Position numbers and translations under genes: made by a program
Notes under the pieces: generated by a model
The model's database searches: none
Seen by the model: only the letters and a program-made list of their open reading frames with translations
What the model was told of the DNA's origin: nothing
From: Ptychodera flava
Lineage: Eukaryota; Hemichordata; Enteropneusta; Ptychoderidae
Assembly (NCBI RefSeq): GCF_041260155.1
Contig: NC_091944.1
Coordinates: forward strand, 22,121,877 to 22,185,876
DNA length: 64,000 nt
Direction: 5' to 3'
In this document: positions 38,701 through 49,632 of the stretch, one piece after another
How the letters are laid out: each line of letters starts with the position of its first letter
Numbering within the stretch: the stretch's first letter is position 1

Positions 38701-41700
38701 TCAAAAGATCAAATTTAGTTCATCTGTAGGAACCTGCATATCAAATTTCAAAGCTATCGGACCAGTACTTTTTGAGAAACACATTTTTTGACCAAAAATG
38801 GCAAAAATTGCCCCAAAATTCAAAATTGCAGATTTCATCATAATTTCAATAAATATCATTTAGTTCATCTATAGAAACCTGTATACCAAATTTCAAAGTT
38901 ATCAGATGAGCAGTTTTGGAAATACACATTTTTTGACCAAAAATGGCAAAAATTGCCCCAAAAATACAAAATTACAGATTTCATCAGAAATTCAATATAT
39001 ATTACTTAGTTCATCTATAGAAACCTGTATACAAAATTTCAAAGCTATCAGATGAGAAGTTTTGGAAATACACATTTTTGTGACCAAAAATGGCAAAAAT
39101 TGGCCCAAAATTACAAAATTGCAGATTTTATCATCATTTCGATAAATATCATTGAGGTGATCTGTAGGAACCTGTATACCAAATTGCAAAGCTATCAGTA
39201 AGTAGTTTTGGAAATACATATTTTTTGACCAAAAATGGCAAAAATTGCCCCAAAAATACAAAATTGCAGATTTCATCATAATTTCAATAAATATCATTTA
39301 GTTTATCTGTAGGAACCTGTATACCAAATTTCAAAGCTATCAGATGAGTAGTTTTGGAAATACACACTTTTTGACCAAAAATGGCAAAAATTGCCCCAAA
39401 AATACAAGATTACAGATTTCAACAGAAATTCAATATATATTACTAAGTTCATCTATAGAAACCTGTATACCAAATTTCAAAACTATCTGACCAGTTCTTT
39501 TTGAGAAATGCATTTTTTGACCAAGAATGGCCAAAATTGCCTTTAAAATGCAAATTTGCATATTTCTGCACATTTTGAATAAATCTGAAAAGATCATCCC
39601 CAGGCACATAAGTACTAAATATCAAAGCTACCTGACGAGTAGTTTTGAAGAAGAAGATTTTTAAAGATTTTTTTACCAAAAATGACAAAAATTGCCTTAA
39701 TAATACAAATATGCAAATTTCACCACGATTTCAACAAATCTGACTGAAGTCACCCTAAGTAAGCTGCACATCAAATTTCAAAGCAATCAGACAAACGTTT
39801 TCAGAGAAGAAGATTTTTTTACCAAAAACACCAAAAAATGCCCCAAAAATACAAATATGCAAATTTCACCACGATTTGAACAAACTTAAGTGAGGTCACC
39901 CCAATTGAACTTGCATATAAAATTCAAAGAAATTGGACTTGCGGTTTCAGAGAAGAAGGCAATTGTTGACGGACGACGATGACAGAGACGCCGCACGACG
40001 ATGGAAAATCAACCTATTTGATAAGCTCCGCGTTGCTGACAGCGGAGCTAACAATGGCTTTGGACAAACCATGGTGATGACAGGGTTAAAAACCTGTAAA
40101 TGATTGATGCAAATCCAATTTCATGGTTTGATAGCAGTATAAGTACTCTGCCTTTTGGCAAGATGTGACAGTGGTGTAATTCTCATCAGAGAACTAAAAC
40201 TGGGACAGATATTTTCTCTTGCTACAATACCCTTCTGATCTACTGCTTCTGGCTTCTCATTTTGAAGCTCTTTGAGTAAATAAAGTTTCCACCATCTTAC
40301 TTTTGTCAAAATCAAAAATTTAATTTTTTCCCATCAAGTTAACACTGGGTTGGCAACCATTTTGAATTTCAAACATCTGCAAATTTAAAGTAATTTGTTT
40401 CCATAGTAACAAAATTTGCACAGTGAACCCAAAATTTTATTCTTGATTTGGAAGGGATGGTTTAAAGTTTGTGTGTGGAAAGTTTGATCAAAAATTTTAA
40501 GAAGGGTCATTTTGAAGTGCATACTACCTTAAGACAAATAAAGCAATAAATGAAATCTCCATCTTTCCCTTACCTGTGCTGCAAAGGTACAAAATAAAAA
40601 TTTGTAAGCTGAACAATCGGCCAGACTTTTAAATTTCCCTTGAAGGTATCGATATAATCCTGTAAAAAAAAGATAATACAGGTGATTTTTATGTCAGTGA
40701 AAAAGAAATCCAACAAAGAGGAAATTGATTTTGTGGCTTTTCAGTTTCCTAATTATACTGGAAAATAAATTTTCTGAAATTTTCCTCCATGTTGTAGCCT
40801 CACACTTGATACCTGTTATTTATTACAAGTGAATGACTCCGACGCGAGTCAATATACACATATTGACTGGCCATGAGGGCAACATATACACATATTGACT
40901 GGCCATGAGGGCAACAGCATACATTTTTCACCTGAGGGCCTGAGAGTCAACCAAAACAGCCTGTTTCCTCAGCCTACGGCCTCATGAAACAGACTGTTTT
41001 CGTTGACTCTCAGGACTGAGAGAAAAAAACGTATGCTGTTTCCCGCATATGGCAAGTCAACACCTCATCCAATTCTACCAAAAATCTAGAATGTGCACTT
41101 GCGTTGATGGCACTTTTTCAACAGTTTGTTCCAAACTTTTACTGTAACCCGATAGCAGTTTCATGTTGGGTTACATGTTGACCTACGATTTCAACAGAAC
41201 CTGTCTTTGTAGTTTGCAATTTGCTAAAGATGTCAGAACTGTTACGAGGAATTTAACTTTGAAGTAAATCAGAGGTACATATTGAGTAGCATTCACCTTT
41301 GGAAGATATATATGAGGTACACTTTCCTTGAACTTCACCTGTCAAACTTGATCATCTTTGTATAGTAAACATAGTCAAACAATCAGGTTATTTTTCTACC
41401 AGACCAAATGTGGTTCCATTCAACTGCTCTGGTTGATGGCGATAATCTGACAAGCATGGTTCTTGATCACATTGACTACAGACACTTCAGCTAATGAACA
41501 ATTACACATCCTTGAACTGGGTCACACACCAAAGCTCAGTTTCACATACCCTGTTCAATTTTTCCTTGACTTGTTCCAGGTTCATGCCACTGGCAAACCC
41601 CATTGCTGTGAAGAACGTGAAAATAAATAGCGGTGCCATGATAACCTGAAAGACATAAGGAAATTAGAGATTTTTATAATTAAAATATGAAAAAGCCAAG

Positions 41701-44700
41701 GTGTGATGTCGACAAATCACAAAACATTTTCTTATTGTTTGTTTCATTTTCTAAAACAAAATAAAGAGATGAAACGAGATGAACTAAATGAAGACAAACA
41801 CAATAGTGGTTTTAAAAATAAAAGCAAAGCACTTTGAGAATCAAAATTTTTTAACACATCTTTCAGAAGTCACCATTCTGTATTATAAATTTCTGTCTCA
41901 CCATTACTTTTTTGCAATACATTTCTCCAAATCAAATATTTGTTTCAACAGTACTCTAAAATTTTCAAAGTATAGGTGAACAGTTCCTCATGTTATATTT
42001 GTACAAATATTGTGGTTTAGGATGTTTTGAAAAATCCAAGGAACGTACAAAAATATGCTGCAGAGTTGGAAATTCTGTATACCTATAAGTTCTTAAAATG
42101 AATTGTAAAAATTATCTCAGATTTCCCTAGCATAAGTACAACCTATATGCATATAGACATACAGATGCCACTGACCTACCATACAAGCTCTCTTTTGTAT
42201 ATATACATATACCAAATGTGAGCTAAAAATAAAAAATAATTCAGTGTTTGAACTTCCCTCTGACAAAATCTTCAAAATGGATCGGCGATATTTAGGAATT
42301 TCATTGTAATTTTAAACAGATCGTCATTCATGTTAAAGCTTGAATTGAAAAAGTTATGGCTATAGAGTCAGTGAGTGAAGATAACTTTGAAAGTTCACCA
42401 TCAGAAATATTGAAATCTCTCAAAGTATAAGCACAAATAGCAGGAAAGGCAGTACTCATTCCCCGTAAGGTGTTTTTAATTACTAACTGACATCTAGAAT
42501 ACTAATAAATTTGTCTGTTATACAGGAAATGCATCTGATGAAATGTTTGGAGTACCTACTGATAAGAAAGATAGGGCTAACCTTAGGTCAGATGTGAGCA
42601 TATCCCAAATACCAATTAAGGTAGAATGCGCCTCGGGGATAGATATTCTGACTCTCAAACTTTTACAATTCTTTTCTGATCTACCACTTGTGGGGGTTCA
42701 TTTTAAAGCTCTTGGAGTGAGAAAACTTTTCATTGGCTTAGTTTTTGAAATTTAAAAATTTTATTTTGCTCCATAGACTTACCACGGGGATGGTGGCCAT
42801 TTTGAATTTGAATACCGGTAAATCTTTGGTTATTTGTTTCTCTTGTACCAAAATTTGCACGGTGACCCCAGATCTTTATTTTTGATTTTGAAAGAGAATA
42901 CTTAAAAGATTCCTTGAGGAAAGTTTGAGCCAAAATTTAGGTCTTTCACTTTCGAGGTACACAGTATCTTAAGTTAAATGCTTGGATGGCCGAAAGATTG
43001 AACAGTTCTATAAACTCATTGACACCTATGAGTCCTCTCCCGTCAACTAAATCAGTCACGTAAAAAATCCCCTTCTCAAAGATATACCCTGAAAGTTGAC
43101 AGATTTCCCATTCATAATTAATATTTTTTTCTATCAAATGATAAAATTCATAATAGAATTCTGAATGTTGATACTCTTGAGGTCAATCCAGGAGTTGAAT
43201 TGGTAAAACATTTCTACCCTGCCATCCCCATCTCTGCCTGTTAAGGTTCCATTTTGTCATGTAAAACACTAGGAATGCACCAAAATTTTCGTAATGAAGG
43301 GGGAGACATGAAGCATAGTGATGGCATGGACATTACACACAAGCTTTTCAGATTACATCTTTATTTCTGGAATAATCTTTACTCAGTATGATGCAGATTG
43401 TTCATTCTTAAACATTAAGCTTAGGTTACACTGGGCAAAACTTGAACTCATTTATCTTTGATGTTCTAAATTTTTCAATTTTGACCTCATCATAATCAGC
43501 GCATGGTACAAAAGATTGGGCAGGGCCTCCTTCCACAGTCCACTTGCACACATGTCTGAAGCGCCCTCAAGTGACAGATGTTCCAGTCAACTCAACACCA
43601 TAGTGCTCGAATGCATAAAATATCAGCCAATTTCCAGTACAAAAAGCTCACCTGGTCTGTAACCATCTTCTTAAGCCCTGCAGTCTTAGGACTTGAAGTC
43701 TTGTAAATGCGATCTAACAAGCCATACCATCCTCTCAATGCAGGACCCTGCGGATTGACACAACGGGACAAAATCAGACCAACGCTTCAACCACAGACCC
43801 TAAAAACCTAGGTGTATGCATGGTCCAGTGTTCTCCCCAGGCCATTTTAGCGCTGCGGTCCCGCTACGCTTTCGCCTCTCCCCGCTACGCTTTGATTCTC
43901 CCCGCTACGCTTTAAAATATTCCCGCCATCCTTTAGTTCACACGCTACTGCTCTGCGTAGCTACCAGCTGTTGCATGCATTGTCTACACATTAGCGCTCA
44001 CTGCAACTTTCAACCTGGTGAAAGAGTGGAAGGTATGAAGTATGGTATGCGTCCGATAACTTTTCCGTAAGTGTTGAGAGGAACGTTAAAACAATAGAAG
44101 AATCGGCTGGGTTGTTCACAAGTTTTCATTCTACAACGACTATTACGACCAACAAAGACCCCAGGCTTTAGTCTGTATACATCGAGGACAAGTATTCACA
44201 GAGTTAGGCGGTGTAGCACTAGCGGGGTCTTTGATCACATTCCCATGCTTTGATCAACGAAATGGACCGCAAAAGAAACAAAAGAAGCAGTTGACTAGTG
44301 AGGTTGATTATGATTTTACAACAATAATCTTTTTTTTTTTGTCCGAGTACGATCACGATCGCGATCGAGTTCACATTGCATAAATTCCAATATGGCGGCG
44401 GCCATGTTGGCCGACGTGTTTATAACGTGTTGACATTGATCCTGGCGTCGCGTGTGGTTCCACTCTGACACGCTCTCTGAAAGATTTTACACCTGATTTT
44501 TGAGTGATTCTAGTGAGTCGTACTTAGTTCATGTCTTGTGATCATCTTGGTGGTATTTTTAAAATCAAGAATCGAACGACGATGTTCAGTGGCAGTGGTA
44601 GTTACGCGGGGGGGGGGGGGGGGGGGGGGGCGGCTGGTTGAAATTGATCCCCGTGATGAAACATTATTCGCGGTGTTTGTCGTTCAAAAATGATATAAAA

Positions 44701-47700
44701 CTCAATTACATTTGAATTGTGTAAAGCTTAAATTTATGAATTTTCCTCTTTGTTGGCAATTTTTGACAATTTTATTAGCAATATATGTATTAATGAAACT
44801 CCAATCAGACGAACCATTTCTTGCTTTCAATCTGAACTTGCTGTTACTGTTTGAATCTTCTATTTTAATTGCAATTGTACTATACTGTGATGATTTATTT
44901 AAGTGTAATAAAGAGTTTCCATGATGTTCAAATTGCATACTTGTGTGTTACCATTGCATTTTGTTGTGAGTGTACATGAATGCGTGGGTGCATGTGCAAG
45001 CTTATATCCATATGCAAATATAAATTAATGATATGCAAATGATTATGCAAATTAGCCGCTACGCTTTTGCTTGATCCTGGGGAGAACACTGATGGTCTAT
45101 GCTGCAACAGCGGGTACTTGGTTTTAGTTGACAATGTTTATAATTTCATCGCTGTATCCAAGAACAACACAAAGAATGACACTGCTACTCACTGGTGGTC
45201 ACTTACCGCTATGACAACACCAAAAGCTGTCTGCCTGAAAGTTCTGTAGAAGTCATGTGACTTTCCTTTTCTTTCCACGCCTTGCTGAGCGACAACATCT
45301 CCGATAAAAAACAAAACACCTGTAAATCGATGGCAGTGGTATTAGTAAAGTAATTATTTGATTTCGACAGGTGGTCAAAACCTAAATCAACATCACAAAA
45401 GTGCATATATTTTTATTTTTAGTGATGCAATTATTGCAGTTGCATTTCTTCCAGAAATATTGCACTATTTTTTGCAGCAAAACACAAACAGCAATGCGTA
45501 GTAACTAGGGTACAGCTCACACTGCTTTGCTAAGACTCATACACGCAAGGGCATTCCTGAAAAGTTCAGTGTCATTAAAACTTTTACAAAGCAAATGGAC
45601 ATCAAACAAGGAAATAACCAAACACAAACCAATAAACACTGAAAAGACAAAAATGTACAGGAGAGCAATTGTGAGACAGCTAAATCAATGTATGTAATCA
45701 GCCTGCAACAGATAGGCAATTCTCTGGACAGGTGATTGCGTTTGTTGATTGGAAGAATCACAATTGTTCAACATATTTATCACATATCTTTCAGTCAGCC
45801 TGTTTCTTTAATTTGTTTGTGTTTTTATTTATTTACCTGTTTGTTTGCTAGATTTTTTTCATTCATTGCTCTTGTCCTTTGTCTTTACATAATATTTGTT
45901 GGTGTGTTTGATTGTTTACTTGTTTCCTATTCAGTCTGAGGTCCCTGTGGTATCTTGGTCCATACTTTACTGGTTGTTGGATATCTAATTGAATATCACA
46001 TCAATTCATAAAGCGGACAAAGTAGACTTGCAATTTTGCGTGTGATAGGATAGGATTAAAGGTACACAGTCACCGTAAATTTCAATATTCCATATATGGT
46101 AAAGGGGCGGGGCTTAGCGTACGTGCTGTCAACTGATTGTTGTCAAGGACGCCATTTTCTCCAGTGCGAAGTTTAAACGTTTTTGTCTATACGATGCACC
46201 ATGGACGTAACCAACAGTTGTCTACAGCCCTATTTAGTGTAGCTGTGGAAACGCAGCTATCTGTTGGCGGGGTAGCATGCTCGCTATGCGGGTCAAAGGT
46301 CAACCTGGCACGGATAGCTGCGGGCCAACTACCGGCAAAAGTGAGTCCATTGCGACGACACCACTTGTATCGGAACTTTGAACGGCAAAAATAAACCAAA
46401 GTGAGTGTAATTCAATAAAATTACCTATACCTGCCTGAACTCTGATTATTGCTCATTCCCTAACTCCTTTGGTGAACAAAACTTCTGGTTCATTTACGTA
46501 ATTCGGCTGATTTTCCAAGGAGTACTCAAGATTTCACTCCAGCAGTGAACTTTGACTTCTATTGATATGCTAATAAGGACGTACGTTCGAAGGTGGGTTG
46601 AATTACATTCACTTTGGTTTATTTTGCCGTTCAAAGTTCCGATACAAGCGGTGTCGTCGTAATGGACCCACTTTGCCGGTAGTTGGCCCGCAGCTATCCG
46701 TGGCGGAGTTGACCTTTGACCTGCATAGCGACGCACACTACCCCGCCAACAGATAGCTGTGTTTCCTCAGCTATATTTCGTGCAATTGAAACCAGTACGA
46801 TTGAAGTAAATGAAGGGGTAACGGGTGTGACCTAACTGTCCCAGAAACTCAGTCTACCAGCTTGAACTAATTAGCATATATTTATGAGGATTATGTTTGA
46901 ATTCGGACAGCTCCCTCTATCGGAGACTGACCGTTAGTAATTTTTCATGAAGATTTTCATCACTGAATTTTACTGTCATCGTTGGTCAATCGTATCTACT
47001 TTGTGCTGATATTGAATGATACTGTTGGAAAGTATTCGATGTAATTTTGTTAGAATTTCTCTGCTGTGAAACTGTCATTTTAACATTATGATGGGATTTT
47101 GGGGATCGACTGTAGGCCCAAGTTTAGAGATGCTGCAAATACATGCAATGATATTTACCCCCAAAAGAAGTCCTGCAATCGATTTTTGGTGATTTTAGAA
47201 ATGTTCGGACGTAATTACAGTTTGGCTCAAGGTCTGGATACAAACTTATAGACATTTAAACTTGACCCGTAAATCGACATTTCAATCATGGCGGCCTTCA
47301 CTTCGGACGTACTGAGTATACGTGTATGTGCATGTGTTGTGCTTGTGTAAGCGTTCTAAACAAAGTGCTAGGGTGTCTTATTTCAGTACACATGATGGGA
47401 AACCTGTAAACAACAGCACAAAACAGCTATTTGTTCCATTTTATACTTGTGTCGTCCGTTTACCATACTCAGCGGCGTAGACGCCCGTGCCTCAATTCAA
47501 TATACACACTAGCTGTGGAAACACAGCTATCTGTTGGCGGGGCAGCGTGCGTCGCTATGCGGGTCATCAAAAGGTCAACCCCGCCTTTTGATGACCCGCA
47601 TAGCGACACACGCTACCCTGCAAACAGATAGCTGCATTTCCACAGCTTTAAGCACGTGGTCTCTACACTGTGTCACTTAATTGCTGCAAATACATGCAAT

Positions 47701-48579
47701 ATATCGTACGGCCCTGAAATTTGGACCACTTACTATCGATACTATAAGGAACAATTTCTGAAAGTTTCAGTTTTGCTCAAGCTCTACAAGACCCTCTAAA
47801 GTTAGGATTTTGGCAAAAGTTGGATTCGAATAGTATTATACGCTGTTTGATCATCCGCCTTGGCACGGAATTTTGCAATTTTGCATTCTCTTGTCAAATA
47901 CTTTGAAAAATCTTCATAAATGGTTTATTGTCAATCAAAATCGGTATAGCTAAAAGAAGGATAAGTTTCTGTTTGAGTTCATGGCCTTATTTTTGAGATC
48001 CTACGCCGGCCTCTCTACCACACACACTTCCGCAATCAGTGAGGTAGCAAAAACGAGGCTCTTGAACACGATAAAATAAATTTGGTACCCTCCGTTCAGG
48101 CTGTACTTGTAGCTGCAGGCAGCTGTCGGTCCTTCATATTTGATTTGTCAAATGGTCAAATGTCATGCAGACGACTCTGCTAAGTATGCCATTGCTTGTC
48201 GTGTTGGGCGCCCTTTTTTAAAAAGCGGCCACCCGCGTAAAATCTGTGATTTTCTATTAAAAAACCAGGTGACCGAATACCTTTAAACCCCTGGTACATG
48301 CACAGGCGTACCGAAAGTTTCGTAGATCGTCGCCGGATGGGAAGTGACTGACACTGTGAAGCCGAAGGCCGAACCTCGGTACTGCGTTCCGTACGCCTGT
48401 GGGTACATCTGGCACACTGCCTTACACTGTAATAATACACGTGTGCAGCATGGAATGCTAGGAGCTTTCAATGGATTTTAAAATTCGAGCAAAAGCGTTG
48501 ACTTACCCGTTGAATATGCTTGCGATTTCAAAGGGTATCTTTTCACGTAACCAATGTACCACCTCCAAAACCCAGACAT
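35709..48579 (-). CDS. MPV17: MPV17 mitochondrial inner-membrane protein, complete, six exons
   Basis: This is a small multi-pass mitochondrial inner-membrane channel protein of the Mpv17/PMP22 family, needed for mitochondrial DNA maintenance in vertebrates. Minus-strand exons in order are 48579-48507, 45319-45207, 43747-43652, 41645-41550, 40659-40574 and 35775-35709 (TAA). All junctions are GT-AG with matching phases. The translation is 176 residues, the same length as human MPV17. Exon 1 begins MSGFWRWYIGYVKRYPLKSQ, matching the WRSYLRALSAYPWKTQ-type start. Exon 2 has GDVVAQQGVERKG. Exon 3 has GWYGLLDR. Exons 5-6 carry the family signature WPIVQLTNFYFVP and WNSYLAWKA. Introns are large and full of repeats, including family B, hAT-like and foldback elements. 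ADA starts divergently 1 kb away. I consider orthology secure, although the MPV17L2/PXMP2 paralogues share the C-terminal signature. Confidence 0.95.
36080..36414. mobile_element. 335-bp TTAA-bounded palindrome
   Basis: TTAAAGGGGCAAAGTCGGCC at 36080 is inverted as GGCCGACTTTGTCCCTTTAA ending at 36414, with centre TGGTCATGACCA at 36242-36253. Nearly the whole element is one inverted repeat. TTAA lies at both tips. It is in MPV17 intron 5. Confidence 0.8.
36483..37883. mobile_element. hAT-like element with CAGTGTTTCC ends
   Basis: Left tip CAGTGTTTCCGCTG, right tip CCCAGGGGAAACACTG. TTAAT directly flanks both sides as a possible 5-bp duplication. The interior (1.4 kb) has higher G+C than its surroundings. 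It contains minus-strand open frames of 127 and 109 codons (36678-37061 and 37229-37558) that I cannot match to a transposase. CGCCAAATCGCAAATGCGAG near its left end resembles sequence near 54530. Confidence 0.55.
38346..38397 (+). repeat. Family G MITE, left part (split by family B)
   Basis: CCCCATTCCCTATGAACTGG through CCATTGATAACAA corresponds to the left half of the intact G copy at 12824-12916. The right half resumes at 40050. Confidence 0.75.
38398..40049 (-). mobile_element. Family B hairpin-headed element, copy 2, inserted into a G MITE
   Basis: It runs opposite to copy 1. On the minus strand it starts AGCTCCGCTGT (plus-strand 40049-40039) and carries the same tandem units (about 147 bp, marker CATTTTTTGACCAAAAATGG on the plus strand). 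The inverted tip is at 38417-38427, followed by a 19-bp tail ending in CGCTTG(TT) at 38398. AACAA occurs on both sides (38393-38397 and 40050-40054). That can be read either as a 5-bp duplication or as an element end plus a T-rich target. It lacks the retroelement insertion of copy 1. Confidence 0.8.
40050..40087 (+). repeat. Family G MITE, right part (split by family B)
   Basis: AACAATGGCTTTGGACAAAC, then CATGGTGATGACAGGGTTAA: the right half of the G MITE interrupted at 38397. Confidence 0.75.
40190..40534 (+). repeat. Family F MITE in MPV17 intron 5
   Basis: Family order is present: GGGACAGATATTTTC, CTGATCTACTGCTT, TTGGCAACCATTTTG. It ends GAAGTGCATACTACCTTAA. The left tip is diverged. Confidence 0.6.
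40852..41063. repeat. Foldback with a duplicated 32-bp block in its left arm
   Basis: The unit ATATACACATATTGACTGGC followed by CATGAGGGCAAC occurs twice in tandem (40852-40883 and 40884-40915). The sequence then folds back: AACAGCATAC, CTGAGAGTCAACC and AAACAGCCTGTTTC on the left are inverted as GAAACAGACTGTTTTCG, GTTGACTCTCAG and GTATGCTGTT on the right. No coding potential. Confidence 0.65.
42617..42973 (+). repeat. Family F MITE, well preserved copy
   Basis: Starts TTAAGGTAGAATGCGCCTCG and ends GAGGTACACAGTATCTTAA. It contains CTGATCTACCACTTGTGGGG, GATGGTGGCCATTTTGAAT and TTCCTTGAGGAAAGTTTGAG. It is one of the best copies for consensus building. Confidence 0.8.
43826..45091. mobile_element. 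hAT-like element with perfect 16-bp ends
   Basis: CAGTGTTCTCCCCAGG (43826-43841) is exactly inverted at 45076-45091. ATGGTC flanks both sides (43820-43825, 45092-45097), a 6-bp target duplication. Subterminal CCCGCTACGCTTT repeats occur on the left and GCCGCTACGCTTTTG on the right. A run of about 20 G lies at 44610-44631. No transposase frame recognised. It is related to the short copy at 29545-29689 and lies in MPV17 intron 2. Confidence 0.8.
45320..46230 (-). other. MPV17 intron 1, near exon 2
   Basis: Unique sequence with no exon signal. Short T-rich and TTTG-rich stretches near 45800. No repeat family recognised before the foldback at 46240. Confidence 0.4.
46240..46773. mobile_element. 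Foldback element (TAGCTGTGG ends), long copy
   Basis: Left arm TAGCTGTGGAAACGCAGCTA..., through GGCGGGGTAGC and GCTATGCGGGTCAAAGGTC, is inverted on the right, ending GTTTCCTCAGCTA. Arms are about 175 bp with a spacer between them. Flanks TATTTAGTG (46231-46239) and TATTTCGTG (46774-46782) form a 9-bp duplication with one mismatch. No protein. The 9-bp duplication suggests a MULE-type source. Confidence 0.75.
47510..47647. mobile_element. Foldback element (TAGCTGTGG ends), compact hairpin copy
   Basis: It has the same terminal arm as 46240-46773, but the two arms meet almost directly at AAAAGGTCAACCCCGCCTTTT. This gives a 138-bp near-perfect hairpin. No clean target duplication seen. Confidence 0.75.
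48288..48405. repeat. Short foldback in MPV17 intron 1
   Basis: CATGCACAGGCGTACCGAAA on the left is inverted as TTCCGTACGCCTGTGGGTAC on the right, with a loop of about 75 bp that contains a further GCCGAAGGCCGAACC self-complementary patch. Family unknown. Confidence 0.55.
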
Positions 48580-49632
48580 TATCTACTCTATCGTACGGAA
48601 ACTCACACTGTGCATGCGGAGCTTAGATCATGTAGATGTAGAAGCTCTGTGATTGCAGAGGGTGTCTGCTCACTCAGTTACTGTTTCATCTAGTGTGGTA
48701 CGAATAGATGCTGTTCCCATGTTATACCACTCTATTCAGTGTTCGTGCGTGTCAAAGCACGACTGCAATTTTTTCATGAAGTGATGGAGCTCACTTCCGA
48801 TTGATGAAATGCTGATATTAGCGTAATAATAGCAACATCACACTATCACGTGTTAAAGCGGGCTTTGACTGTACATCCTCTGTATCCCTGCTGTATCAGT
48901 ACGGAAAGTAGAAGTATCGGCTTATTTGTACTCACGTCAGTCATCCAAAATCAAATTTTACAAAATCATTTAAAAAATGACGAGTAGGAAAGATGCATTT
49001 TTGTTATGATTTTGCAAATCCCTTTAAAATGACAACTTTAAATAATAAAGTTGATGATTTTAGAGCTTTGAAATTTTTATACATGGGAGGAAAATCGAAG
49101 TTATGGTCTAACAAATTTGCACTATCCCTTCTCATATGTTGCGCGCTACCGTGTGGTCGATCGAGCCGAAGATAAAGTACCATGGACATCACATGGGCTT
49201 CACTTTTTCTGAAGACTCGACGTCGGGCATAATCACAAGACGCTGAAAAAGGACTGAAGCTTGTCACGATTTATCGGATGCACGTATCAACGCCTTGCAA
49301 AATAAACAAGTGTAATATCGCCCAACTAAGACGGTCTCTGGTTGCTGCTTGCCATTGCACTACACCGGGGGACTCGACTACACCGTCTGTCTGCACACAC
49401 ATGACATTATTTTCATACACAGCTTTGTGGCAATCGTCAGTGAACTTACATAACGCCAATTGATGTGTTCTTTCACTTTGCTTATCGCCTGTTACTTGAC
49501 ATTTTTTTCCTAATCAGATACGTTCTTAGTAACGTGAACAGTTCATCCAATAGAACTGTGGCTGGCAGCTCTAACTCTGTGGAAATCCCCTACATAGTAT
49601 AGCACCCCTAGGCCCTCAGTATGCTCAGAAAA
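48580..49632. promoter_or_regulatory. Shared upstream region between divergent MPV17 and ADA
   Basis: About 1.05 kb separates the two start codons, which face away from each other. A CCAAT box lies at about 49547 (CATCCAATAGAAC), about 80 bases before the ADA start. No TATA box at a convincing distance on either side. Bidirectional promoter use is inference from the arrangement. Confidence 0.4.
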
